Below are positions 9,154 through 17,539 of a DNA stretch of 25,707 bases, in pieces. The DNA comes from an uncultured Rhodospirillaceae bacterium (GTDB lineage: Bacteria > Pseudomonadota > Alphaproteobacteria > Rhodospirillales > UBA2165): assembly GCA_913041095.1 (NCBI GenBank), contig CAJWIB010000004.1, positions 1 to 25,707 of the forward strand. Direction: 5' to 3'. The translations under genes were made by a program, and so were the position numbers. The notes below the pieces were generated by a model, which made no database searches, was not told where the DNA came from, and saw only the letters and a program-made list of their open reading frames with translations. Within the stretch, counting starts at the first letter, position 1. Each line of letters opens with the position of its first letter.

Positions 9154-9397
9154 ATGAGCCAGCTGGCGCCGCGGTTTCGAGATTATGCGTTCAACGATTG
9201 CAGAACTGCAGGCAGCGGGCGTTGGTAAGAATGACTTGAATTCGACGATTGCCGCTTTCGCGGTTATTGGTATGCGCAGCTCGACGCCCTATTGGTTTAG
9301 CCATGATGGCCCGGAAATGATTAGTGAAGTCGGCAATCATTTTGCCCTGATATTTTGTCATGGGGCGCTGGAAGAACCACCGGCAGATAAAGATTAA
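9154..9397 (+). pseudogene. C-terminal remnant of a TetR-family regulator
   Basis: The frame from 9185 (MRSTIAELQAAGVGKNDL...) reads like the ligand-binding C-terminus of TetR/AcrR proteins. It has the typical pattern of a hydrophobic helix, an aromatic block (TPYWF), DGPEMISEVGNHF and a final GAL. The preceding bases in another frame from ATG 9154 give MSQLAPRFRDYA, which also fits the helix that usually comes before it, so a frameshift near 9190 is likely. The whole DNA-binding N-terminal half is missing and stops lie in all frames just upstream. It sits between tupA and the molybdenum hydroxylase operon, where a local regulator would be expected. An alternative is a short hypothetical protein of 70 residues starting at 9185 without a clear ribosome site. 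Confidence 0.5.
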
Positions 9398-9423
9398 AAG
9401 TTAGACATTGGGAGGCGTTAATT

Positions 9424-10308
9424 ATGGTTGTTTTTTATCGGCGAATGCCGCGGTTTGAGTATTTGAAACCGCAGCGTTTCGAGGACGTGCTGGAGCTTTT
9501 GCAGAATAGTACGCCCAATCGTTACCGGGTTTTTGCCGGCGGCACCGACCTGATGGATCAACTCAAGCAAAGAAAAATCAATGTGCCGGAAACGGTGATT
9601 GACTTAAAAGGCATCACCGAGCTCGATTTTATCAACTTCGACAAATCATCCGGGTTGCGTATTGGTGCGTTGACAACTGTTGCCGATGTCGCCAAATCCC
9701 CGGAAATTGAAGAGCACTACCCAGCCCTCGCCCAGGGGGCGCGCGAGATCGCCTCCATTCAAATTCAAAACCGGGCAACGATTACCGGTAACATCTGCAA
9801 CGCTGTTTCATCCGCCGATTCAGCACCGCCTTTGTTGGCACTAGGAGCCGAAGTTGTCTGTGCCAACAGAAATGGTGAGCGGACCATCAAAATCGAAGAC
9901 TTTTTCTCCGGACCCGGTCAAACCGTTTTAAATCCGAACGAACTGGTGAAGGAAATCACATTACCACCACCGGTAGACAACAGTGATAGTGTATATCTCA
10001 AATTGGCGCCCCGGGGCCGCATGGATCTGGCCTGGATTGGCGTGGCCGTCTGGGCACAAATCTCTGAAAGAATATTCAATAATGTCCGTATTGGCTTGGG
10101 CGCTGCAGCGCCGACACCAATCCGCACACCTAATGCCGAAGAAGCTTTATGCGGTTTGGATGTGGTCTCAGAAAACATTGAGGCCGCTGCGGCGATTGCG
10201 TCTGGCGAAGCGTCACCACGCGAAAACAGTTTCCGGGCCGGCAGTGAATACCGCCACATGATGGTCGAAGTACTGGTCAAACGCGTCCTCACTCAGTTGG
10301 CAGGATAA
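9424..10308 (+). CDS. FAD-binding (medium) subunit of a xanthine dehydrogenase-type molybdenum hydroxylase
   Basis: 294 residues, ATG after GGGAGG (8 bases). An internal Met at residue 8 (MPRFEYLKP) is where many relatives start. The FAD motifs are FAGGTDLMD (37-45) and IQNRATITGNICNAVSSADSAP (about 114-135), typical of the CoxM/CutM/HcrB family. It relays electrons between the iron-sulfur subunit and an acceptor through FAD. The extra 4Fe-4S-binding loop described for anaerobic 4-hydroxybenzoyl-CoA reductase beta subunits is not evident, because no Cys cluster is present. It is the first gene of an operon, 12 bases before the 2Fe-2S subunit. Confidence 0.92.
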   Translation: MVVFYRRMPRFEYLKPQRFEDVLELLQNSTPNRYRVFAGGTDLMDQLKQRKINVPETVIDLKGITELDFINFDKSSGLRIGALTTVADVAKSPEIEEHYPALAQGAREIASIQIQNRATITGNICNAVSSADSAPPLLALGAEVVCANRNGERTIKIEDFFSGPGQTVLNPNELVKEITLPPPVDNSDSVYLKLAPRGRMDLAWIGVAVWAQISERIFNNVRIGLGAAAPTPIRTPNAEEALCGLDVVSENIEAAAAIASGEASPRENSFRAGSEYRHMMVEVLVKRVLTQLAG

Positions 10309-10320
10309 GGAAGACAACCC

Positions 10321-10803
10321 ATGGAAAAAATAACCTGTAATTTCGTTGTTAATGGACAGGCCGAAGAAATCTCAATCCCACCAAACCGGACCCTCCTGCA
10401 TATGTTGCGCGAGGATTTAATGTTTCACGGCGTCCGCGAAGGCTGCAGCCATGGTGAATGCGGCTCCTGTAATGTGATCTTAGATGGCAAGCTGGTTAAT
10501 GCCTGTCTGATCCTGGCAGTCGAGGCTGATGGCATGGAAATCCTCACCGTAGAAGGTATGGTTGACGGTGACAACCTGCATCCAATTCAACAGGCTTTTG
10601 TTGATGAAAGCGGGATGCAATGTGGCGCGTGCACAACGGGCATGATCCTCTCTACTAAGAATTTATTGGATGCCAATCCCGATCCAAGCCGCGAAGAGAT
10701 TAAGGATGCGCTGGCTGGTAATTTTTGCCGCTGTACGGGGTATGCTAAAATATTCGAATCCGTTGAAGCCGCCGCTGAGAGCATGAAGGGGACCCAGTCA
10801 TGA
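10321..10803 (+). CDS. 2Fe-2S (small) subunit of a xanthine dehydrogenase-type molybdenum hydroxylase
   Basis: 160 residues, the standard family length. The plant-ferredoxin-like cluster uses Cys42, Cys47 and Cys50 (GCSHGECGSC) plus Cys62. The second, helical cluster uses Cys101, Cys104 (QCGACTTGM), Cys136 and Cys138 (CRCTGY). It carries electrons from the molybdopterin subunit to FAD. The stop TGA overlaps the ATG of the next gene (10800-10803), showing tight coupling. No signal peptide, so the complex is cytoplasmic. Confidence 0.95.
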   Translation: MEKITCNFVVNGQAEEISIPPNRTLLHMLREDLMFHGVREGCSHGECGSCNVILDGKLVNACLILAVEADGMEILTVEGMVDGDNLHPIQQAFVDESGMQCGACTTGMILSTKNLLDANPDPSREEIKDALAGNFCRCTGYAKIFESVEAAAESMKGTQS

Positions 10804-13115
10804 GTGATCAACCTGCAAAAATTGGTGATAATTGGCCGAACTTGATCGGCAAACGTTTACCCCGGGTCGATGCGGTCGAAAAGGTCAATGGCGATGCCAA
10901 ATATGCCGGTGATTTCAATTTGACGGGTCAGCTATGGATGAAAATTCTGAGGAGCCCTTACCCCCACGCCAAAATTATCAGCATTGATGCCAGCAAAGCG
11001 CTTGAAATGCCGGGCGTCAAAGCGGTCGTAACGGCGGAGGATTTCAACGGCTGGTCCTGGGGTTGGGGACCGACGACCCGCGATGAAACGCCTTTGGCTG
11101 ACGAAAAGGTTCGTTATTTTGCTGAAGCAGTTGCAGCGGTCGCTGCCGAAGATGAAGAAACCGCCGAGGAAGCCTGCGCACTCATTAATGTTGTCTACGA
11201 AGAATTACCCGGCATCTTTGACGCCGAAGAAGCGATGCGGGACGGCGCACCACAGGTGCACGACTATGTCGACAACAATATCAGCTGGGACTTTCATATG
11301 GATTACGGCGATGTCGAGGAAGGTTTCGCCGAGGCTGATTTTGTGCGGGAAGATCGCTTCGAGACCGGCCGCACCCTGACCGGCTTTTTGGAGCCACCGG
11401 CTGCCGTGGCACAAATTGATTCTTCAGGCATCACCATTTATGCCGCCAAACAGAGCCCCTATTTCATTTATCGTCAACTGGCGTCGTGCTTCAAGTTACC
11501 TTTAAGCAAAGTCCGCGTTATCCAGCCCTATGTCGGGGGCGGGTTCGGCGGCACCAAAAACGATTCCACCGCCGGTGATTTCTGCGCGGTCATGCTGGCC
11601 AAGAAAACCAAACGGCCGGTAAAATTCGTTTACAACATGGAAGAGGTGCTGACGACCTGCCGCCGCCGTCACAACATGATTGTCGATTGCAAAATGGGCA
11701 TGAAAAAGGACGGCTCTATCACAGCAGTGCAGACCAAAGTAATAGCCGATGGCGGCGCCTTTACGGCGATCGGGCCGCTGACGATGTACCTCACCGGCAT
11801 TATGACGACCCTGCCCTACAAGCTGGATCACTATAAACATGATGCCTACCGGGTCTTTACCAATCATCCGGTGAGCGCTGCCATGCGCGGCCATGGCGTC
11901 ACCCATACCCGCTTTGCCGCTGAAATCCAGATGGAGAAAATGGCCGATGAATTGGGCATCGATCCGGTCGAGGTGCGCATGAAAAATGCCATCGAAGCAC
12001 CCCATGAAACGATTAACGGTATTACCGTCGACACTTGCGGCCTCAAAGAAGGTTTGGAGATTGTATCCTCATCCTCTGCCTGGAAAGATAAAGATCAAAA
12101 TAAAAAAGACGGTCCGGTGGTCCGAGGTATTGGCATTTCGGGCACATCTCATCTCGGTGGCGCCCGTCAGCGGGGCCACCAATCCTGTGCCGCCATTGTC
12201 CGCCTGTGTGAAGACGGCACGGTCAATTACCTCACCGGCGCCAGTGACGCCGGCCAGGGATCAGATACGGTGTTGGTCCAGCTGGTCGCCGAAGAACTCG
12301 GCCTGACGATGGAAGACGTCACTATCCAGCGGGTCGATACGGCGGTGACCCCGGTCGATAACGGCAGCTATGGCAGCCGGGTGACTATTTTAGCCGGTCA
12401 AGCAGCGCAAAAAGCGGCTCAAGAGGTTAAACGCCAACTGGCTGAGGCTGCTGCCAACATCTGGGAGGTTGATGCCGGTAAAATCCTGTTCAACGACCGG
12501 ACCGTCTTTGTCGATGGTGACCCGGATAAATCCATGTCTTTCAAAAAACTCACTCAGATTGCCTGTTATTCAGAAACTGGCGCGGTGATCATGGGTAAAG
12601 GCTTTTCTGAATACGGTCTGGAAAAAATGGATTTTGAAAAAGGTTATGGCAATCCGGGGGTCAATTACAGTTTCACCTCACAATTGTCGGCGGTCGATGT
12701 CGACATTGAAACCGGCATGGTCAAGGTCAAAGATTTTCTCATCGCCCATGATTGCGGCCGGCCCTTGCATCCGGTGAATGTCGAAGCCCAGACCCAGGGT
12801 GCTGCTTCCCAAGGCTTGGGCCAAGCACTTTATGAGGATTTCAAAATGCGCGAAGGCCGCACCATGAACTCGACCATGGTTAATTACATGATGCCGCTCT
12901 CGACCGAACACCCGGATTTCGAATTGCACGATATCATCACCGATGATCCGCATGGGCCCTTTGGGGCTAAGGAAGCGTCGGAAGGCTCGATCATTTCGAC
13001 TCCACCTTCCATCGTCAGTGCGATTCATGATGCCACCGGTATTTGGTTCACCAAACTTCCCGTGACACCGGAGAAAATTGTGCTCGCACTTAAAGAAAAA
13101 AAGGAAAATAGCTAA
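10800..13115 (+). CDS. molybdopterin-binding (large) subunit, aldehyde oxidase/4-hydroxybenzoyl-CoA reductase type
   Basis: 771 residues. IGKRLPRVDAVEKVNGDAKYAGD is the standard N-terminal a/b hammerhead start. Cofactor motifs follow: GGGFGGTKN (about 246-254), AMRGHGVTH (about 361), GASDAGQGSDTV (about 480) and, near the end, GPFGAKEASEGS (719-730). In the last, Glu728 aligns with the catalytic Glu of the family. The GAKEA-E-G form, rather than GAKGVGEPP, is what I recall from 4-hydroxybenzoyl-CoA reductase-like members. The family hydroxylates or dehydroxylates aromatic, purine or aldehyde carbons using water-derived oxygen. The next gene starts inside its stop codon (TAATG). The neighbouring CoA genes favour a CoA-thioester or aromatic substrate, but the substrate is not determined. 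Confidence 0.92.
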   Translation: MSDQPAKIGDNWPNLIGKRLPRVDAVEKVNGDAKYAGDFNLTGQLWMKILRSPYPHAKIISIDASKALEMPGVKAVVTAEDFNGWSWGWGPTTRDETPLADEKVRYFAEAVAAVAAEDEETAEEACALINVVYEELPGIFDAEEAMRDGAPQVHDYVDNNISWDFHMDYGDVEEGFAEADFVREDRFETGRTLTGFLEPPAAVAQIDSSGITIYAAKQSPYFIYRQLASCFKLPLSKVRVIQPYVGGGFGGTKNDSTAGDFCAVMLAKKTKRPVKFVYNMEEVLTTCRRRHNMIVDCKMGMKKDGSITAVQTKVIADGGAFTAIGPLTMYLTGIMTTLPYKLDHYKHDAYRVFTNHPVSAAMRGHGVTHTRFAAEIQMEKMADELGIDPVEVRMKNAIEAPHETINGITVDTCGLKEGLEIVSSSSAWKDKDQNKKDGPVVRGIGISGTSHLGGARQRGHQSCAAIVRLCEDGTVNYLTGASDAGQGSDTVLVQLVAEELGLTMEDVTIQRVDTAVTPVDNGSYGSRVTILAGQAAQKAAQEVKRQLAEAAANIWEVDAGKILFNDRTVFVDGDPDKSMSFKKLTQIACYSETGAVIMGKGFSEYGLEKMDFEKGYGNPGVNYSFTSQLSAVDVDIETGMVKVKDFLIAHDCGRPLHPVNVEAQTQGAASQGLGQALYEDFKMREGRTMNSTMVNYMMPLSTEHPDFELHDIITDDPHGPFGAKEASEGSIISTPPSIVSAIHDATGIWFTKLPVTPEKIVLALKEKKENS

Positions 13116-14260
13116 TGGAATATCCCTTTGACGACGACCAAAAAACTTTTAGAGAACATCTTTCCCGCTGGGTTGATGAACGGCTGATCCCCCGTGCCGA
13201 AGAGTTGGATGAAAGTGGCGAATTTGCCCGTGACCTGTTCAAGGAACTCGGTGAACTGGGCTATCTCGGCATCAAATACCCCGAGGAATATGGCGGTGCC
13301 GGATTGGATCAGCGCTATGTTTATTACACCATACTCTGCGAGGAACTGGCACGAGGCTCAATGGGCTTTGCCGCCACGGTCGCGATGCATGGCTCAGCCG
13401 CGTCGCATATGTTGTTCGAGGATGGGACCGAGGAACAGAAACAAAAATACCTGGTGCCAGCACTGAAAGGTGACATGGTTTGTGCTTTTGCCATCACCGA
13501 ACCCCAAGCGGGCTCCGATGCCGCAGCCATCCGTACCAGGGCCGAACGCACCAATGACGGCTGGGTCATCAATGGCAATAAAATATTCACCTCAAACAGT
13601 GTTTATGCCGATTTTATCACCGTGGTTGCCAAAGTAGACGGCGTGGCGGGCGCTCAGGGCATGGCGTTATTTTTGGTCGACACCAAAACCCCCGGCTTTC
13701 GTGTCGGCCGCCAAATTGAAAAATTCACCACCCATTGCTCAGATACTGCAGAGCTGTTTTTCGAAGATATGAAACTACCCCTTGATTGCCGTTTGGGTGG
13801 TGAAGAAAGCGATTTTAAAAGCGCCTACCGGATGCTGACAGTGGATCGAGTCATTACCGCCGCAATTGCACTCGGCAACGCCAAAGCAGCCTACACTGCT
13901 GCCCTGGAATATGCTCAAGAACGCGAGCAGTTCGGCCAAACCATCGGCAGTTTTCAAGCGGTGCAGTTTAAATTGGTTGATATGCTGGCAACTCTTGAGC
14001 AAGCCCATCTCTACACCTACCACTGCGCCGCCATGGCGGACCGGGGCGAGGATGTCACCAAAGAGGCAGCGATTGCCAAAATTGTCGCTGGTGATGGCGG
14101 CAATGAGATCTGCCAGAAAGCGCTCAATATCTTCGGCGGCTATGGGCTGACCATGGAGTATCCCGCGCAACGCTACCTCCGGGATTCGTTCTTCCCTGTG
14201 ATTGGCGGCGGCACCAGTGACATTATGCGCCTAATTGCTTCCCGGAAAATGGGGCTTTAG
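13115..14260 (+). CDS. acyl-CoA dehydrogenase
   Basis: 381 residues, standard length. The ATG overlaps the stop of the molybdenum subunit. Motifs are the N-terminal helical domain, FAITEPQAGSDAAAIRTRA (FAD/substrate loop, about 126-144), YAQEREQFGQTIGSFQAVQFKLVDM (about 268) and the C-terminal IFGGYGLTMEYPAQRYLRDSF, where Glu348 sits at the position of the MCAD-type catalytic base. The end, GGGTSDIMRLIASRKMG, is typical. It oxidises an acyl-CoA at alpha-beta carbons and would pass electrons to ETF. Co-transcription with the molybdenum hydroxylase implies successive steps on the same CoA-bound intermediate. A diverged copy of its last 38 codons lies at 17406-17522. Confidence 0.93.
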   Translation: MEYPFDDDQKTFREHLSRWVDERLIPRAEELDESGEFARDLFKELGELGYLGIKYPEEYGGAGLDQRYVYYTILCEELARGSMGFAATVAMHGSAASHMLFEDGTEEQKQKYLVPALKGDMVCAFAITEPQAGSDAAAIRTRAERTNDGWVINGNKIFTSNSVYADFITVVAKVDGVAGAQGMALFLVDTKTPGFRVGRQIEKFTTHCSDTAELFFEDMKLPLDCRLGGEESDFKSAYRMLTVDRVITAAIALGNAKAAYTAALEYAQEREQFGQTIGSFQAVQFKLVDMLATLEQAHLYTYHCAAMADRGEDVTKEAAIAKIVAGDGGNEICQKALNIFGGYGLTMEYPAQRYLRDSFFPVIGGGTSDIMRLIASRKMGL

Positions 14261-14412
14261 GCGGTGGCCAAAATGGCCTTGGCGGTGATACAAGTGGATA
14301 TGATCACCGAGATCATCCGGTCTAACGTAAGCTGTTTTGCTATATTGCGAAAGCTAGAGAGGGGTGGGGCATATCCGTTACGAATTCAGCTGTCCCATAA
14401 AAAGTGAGTGGA

Positions 14413-17352
14413 ATGAGATTTCCAGTCGTTTTGTTTGGGCTGTTGATACTACTCCGTTTTGCCGCGCGAATATATCCAGAATTCAAAAAGCGTTTAACGG
14501 AAAAATCCTTCACTGCCCAGATCCGGACCAAAGATGGCAAGTCTGGCCGGTGGTTTACATTCGGCAATGGCAAAGTCCTCTCAAAAAATGGTTTCCACGC
14601 CGACGCCGCCGTAGTCCTTTCCTTTCACAATGCTGACATCGGCGCCCGTCTACTTACGCCGCCGGTTAACTGGCTGGAGCAAACCAGCGCCCAAAAAAAT
14701 TTCGACCTGACACTGGAAGGCCCGGATGAGCTAACCTTTTGGTTTGTGCAGACTCTGATGATTGCACAACGCGCTAGCTGGAAGTTTGGCACCGATCTCG
14801 GAGGCGGCGTTATCCGCTATACCAGCATGACCAACGGTGGGCCTTGTTTCGTCTACGTTAAGGATGACAAAATCCTGCGCATTACGCCAATCGACTTCGA
14901 CGAGCAAGATCCCGCACCATGGACTATCGAGGCAAGAGGCCAGCGCCTTACGCCGCCACGCAAGACGACCATGAGCCCCCACGGGCAGAACTGGAAATCT
15001 ATGATCTACTCAGCTGATCGATTGCTTTATCCAATGAAGCGGGTCGATTTTGATCCCAAGGGCGACCGTCATCCTGAGAACCGGGGCAAATCAGGATATG
15101 AACGGATCACTTGGGATGAGGCCGCTGACATCGTCGGTGACGAGATCAAGCGGATGAATACCGAGCACGGTCGTGGCGCGATCACTTTTAACCATGGTTC
15201 GCACCATAGCTGGGGAAACATCGGTTATTTATTCAGTGCCCTAGTCCGCTTCGCCAATTTAGTCGGCCACACCAAGATCGTCCACAACCCGGACAGTTGG
15301 GAGGGGTGGTTCTGGGGAGCCATGCACCATTGGGGAAATTCTATGCGACTTGGCCTTAGCGAAGGCTACAGCACCGTGGAGGACTTGCTCGTCAATGCAT
15401 ATATGGTAGTATTTTGGTCAAGCGACCCCGAATCCACATCCGGTGTATACGGCGGACAGGAAGGTACGATCCGCCGTGGGTGGTTGAAAAGGCTCGGTGT
15501 CAAAGTCGTTCATATTGATCCCTATTTCAATCACACGGCTGCTTTTCTCGGCGGTAAATGGCTGGCGCCAAAACCAGGGACCGATGCAGCGCTAGCACTG
15601 GCTATCGCCTATGTTTGGATCACGGAGGATTTTTACGACAAGGATTTTGTTGCTAATCGAACCGTCGGGTTTGACGTCTGGAAGGATTATATTTTAGGTC
15701 TGGAAGACGACGTTCCTAAAACGCCCGAGTGGCAAGAGGCGGAAACCGGAATCAGCGCCCATGTGGTGCGGGCCCTGGCCCGGGAATGGGGCTCCAAGAA
15801 GACCTACCTCGGAGCCGGTGGTTTGGGAATGGGCTGGGGCGGCGCCTGCCGAAACGCCAATGGTATTCGTTGGGCGCGCGCCATGGTTTGCCTGCTTGCC
15901 ATGCAAGGGTTCGGCAAGCCAGGTGTCAACATGGGTAATCTACAGTGGGGAACTCCGCTTGATCTTTCCTTCTGGTTCCCAGGTTACGGCGACGGCGGCA
16001 TATCAGGTGACTTGCAGAACACGGCGCTGGCGATCCAACTCTACCAGCGTATGCCGCAACTGCCGACCGCCAACACGTCATTGCAGAAGATTCCGCGAGT
16101 CCAATTGCCGGAAGCGATCTTAAACGGAAAGGTCGAGGGTTACCCTCGGGATGGCCTTTCGCTAGAGGGCCAGTTCGCTAAAATCAAGTATCCGGCGCCC
16201 GCCCATTCACCGATCAAAATGCTTTATAAATACGGCGGATCAAACTTGAGCACTATGCCCAACGCCAACCGTTACATTGACATGTACCGCTCACCCAATC
16301 TTGAATTTGTTGTCAACCAGTCGATCTGGATGGAGGGTGAAGCTAAATTCGCTGATGTTATTCTGCCAGCCTGCACCAGTTTCGAACGCTGGGATATTAG
16401 CGAGTGGAGTGGTTTCGGCGGCTACGGCCACCACGGACAAACACAAGTTAACCATCGGGTTATCACGCTGCAACATAAATGCATCGAACCGCTTGGCGAG
16501 TCGAAGTCGGATTTTGACATTTTTGTAGAAATTTCAAAGCGGCTCGGCCTCAGCGCTTATTTTTCGGAAGGCATGAGCGAGCTAGACTGGGCTAAACGGA
16601 TGTTTGACGCGTCTGACTTGCCGACAATAACTTCATGGAGAAAGTTCCGTCAGAAAGGTTATGCCGTCATCGCCGCGCCGCCGCCTACGGAACGTCCGCC
16701 AGTGGCTTTCAATTGGTTCTACGAAGGCCGCAAGAAAGATGTGCCTGAACCTTACCCTTCGCCGTCGGAATATAACGAAGAATTTCTGCACGGTTTACAA
16801 ACACCATCAGGAAAATTTGAGTTCGAATGCAACTCTCTTAAGGTGTTTGATTCAGATGATCTGGAAAGGCCGCCTATCCTCAAATATGCTGCGCCTAGGG
16901 AAGGGCCTGGAAGCTCTAATTTCGACAAATTCCCGTTGCAATTGGTTTCGCCTCATCCGCGCTATAGCTTCCACACCCAAGGCGACGGCAAGGACAGCTT
17001 CATCAATGATATCCAGGATCACCGGGTTCTGATAGATGGTCACTATTACTTGGTTCTAAGATTGAATACTCAGGATGCCGAGGAACGCGGCATAAGACGG
17101 CACGATCTGGTTCGAATATATAACGACCGGGGGTCGGTAATCTGTGCGGCTGAACTCACCGAGCGAATTAATCCAGGTGTGATCCACGGTTACGAATCCT
17201 CGGCAGTCTACGACCGGGTTGACGATTCTGAGAATGCGCCAGAGCGCGGGGGGTGCCTGAATCTATTAACACCGGAACGATCACAAATTAAGCAAGCTGA
17301 AGCGATGGCCCCTAGCCTTTGTTTGGTTGAGGTCGAAGCCTGGATTGAGTAA
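14413..17352 (+). CDS. transhydroxylase alpha-like molybdopterin enzyme with N-terminal SCP2-like domain
   Basis: 979 residues from ATG 14413; a GTG at 14404 is possible, and neither has a strong ribosome site. Residues 1 to about 130 resemble an SCP2/sterol-carrier-type lipid-binding fold (ADAAVVLSFHNADIGARLL, LEGPDELTFWF) preceded by a hydrophobic helix. From about 135 on it follows the large subunit of pyrogallol-phloroglucinol transhydroxylase of the DMSO reductase superfamily (GGPCFVYVKDDKILRITP, TPPRKTTMSPHGQNWKSMIY). Counterparts of the active-site residues I recall for that enzyme are all present: His264 (GSHHSWGN), Tyr272, Asp294 and the Mo-ligand Ser295 (HNPDSWEGW), Tyr525 (FPGYGDGG) and Tyr671 (GGYGHHG). 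There is no N-terminal Cys cluster motif, as in the known alpha subunit. The iron-sulfur beta subunit is not encoded nearby. The reaction is probably a hydroxyl transfer or related non-redox or redox step on a polyhydroxylated ring, which is inference. Confidence 0.85.
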   Translation: MRFPVVLFGLLILLRFAARIYPEFKKRLTEKSFTAQIRTKDGKSGRWFTFGNGKVLSKNGFHADAAVVLSFHNADIGARLLTPPVNWLEQTSAQKNFDLTLEGPDELTFWFVQTLMIAQRASWKFGTDLGGGVIRYTSMTNGGPCFVYVKDDKILRITPIDFDEQDPAPWTIEARGQRLTPPRKTTMSPHGQNWKSMIYSADRLLYPMKRVDFDPKGDRHPENRGKSGYERITWDEAADIVGDEIKRMNTEHGRGAITFNHGSHHSWGNIGYLFSALVRFANLVGHTKIVHNPDSWEGWFWGAMHHWGNSMRLGLSEGYSTVEDLLVNAYMVVFWSSDPESTSGVYGGQEGTIRRGWLKRLGVKVVHIDPYFNHTAAFLGGKWLAPKPGTDAALALAIAYVWITEDFYDKDFVANRTVGFDVWKDYILGLEDDVPKTPEWQEAETGISAHVVRALAREWGSKKTYLGAGGLGMGWGGACRNANGIRWARAMVCLLAMQGFGKPGVNMGNLQWGTPLDLSFWFPGYGDGGISGDLQNTALAIQLYQRMPQLPTANTSLQKIPRVQLPEAILNGKVEGYPRDGLSLEGQFAKIKYPAPAHSPIKMLYKYGGSNLSTMPNANRYIDMYRSPNLEFVVNQSIWMEGEAKFADVILPACTSFERWDISEWSGFGGYGHHGQTQVNHRVITLQHKCIEPLGESKSDFDIFVEISKRLGLSAYFSEGMSELDWAKRMFDASDLPTITSWRKFRQKGYAVIAAPPPTERPPVAFNWFYEGRKKDVPEPYPSPSEYNEEFLHGLQTPSGKFEFECNSLKVFDSDDLERPPILKYAAPREGPGSSNFDKFPLQLVSPHPRYSFHTQGDGKDSFINDIQDHRVLIDGHYYLVLRLNTQDAEERGIRRHDLVRIYNDRGSVICAAELTERINPGVIHGYESSAVYDRVDDSENAPERGGCLNLLTPERSQIKQAEAMAPSLCLVEVEAWIE

Positions 17353-17402
17353 ATTTCTTAACGACCCAAAATTCTTCGAACAATACAATCTAGATTGCCA
17401 CC

Positions 17403-17522
17403 ACGGGCCTGACAATGGAATACCCGGAACAGCGCTGCCTAAGAGATTATTACTTCCCATTGATTGGTGGCGGCACCAATGACATTATGCGCTTAATTGC
17501 GTCACGAAAATTGAGGCTCTAG
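17403..17522 (+). pseudogene. C-terminal remnant of a second acyl-CoA dehydrogenase gene
   Basis: The frame from 17406 reads GLTMEYPEQRCLRDYYFP, then LIGGGTNDIMRLIASRK, to TAG at 17520-17522. This is the same tail as the intact dehydrogenase ending at 14260, with many silent and some amino-acid differences, so it is an old or foreign copy rather than a fresh duplication. Upstream similarity can be followed weakly for about 20 bases with a one-base frameshift (GGGCCTG against GGGCTG), then ends near the stop of the transhydroxylase-like gene at 17352. No start is possible in this frame (TAG at 17391-17393). It marks a recombination scar. Confidence 0.85.
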
Positions 17523-17539
17523 AACGGGAGAAAAATACG

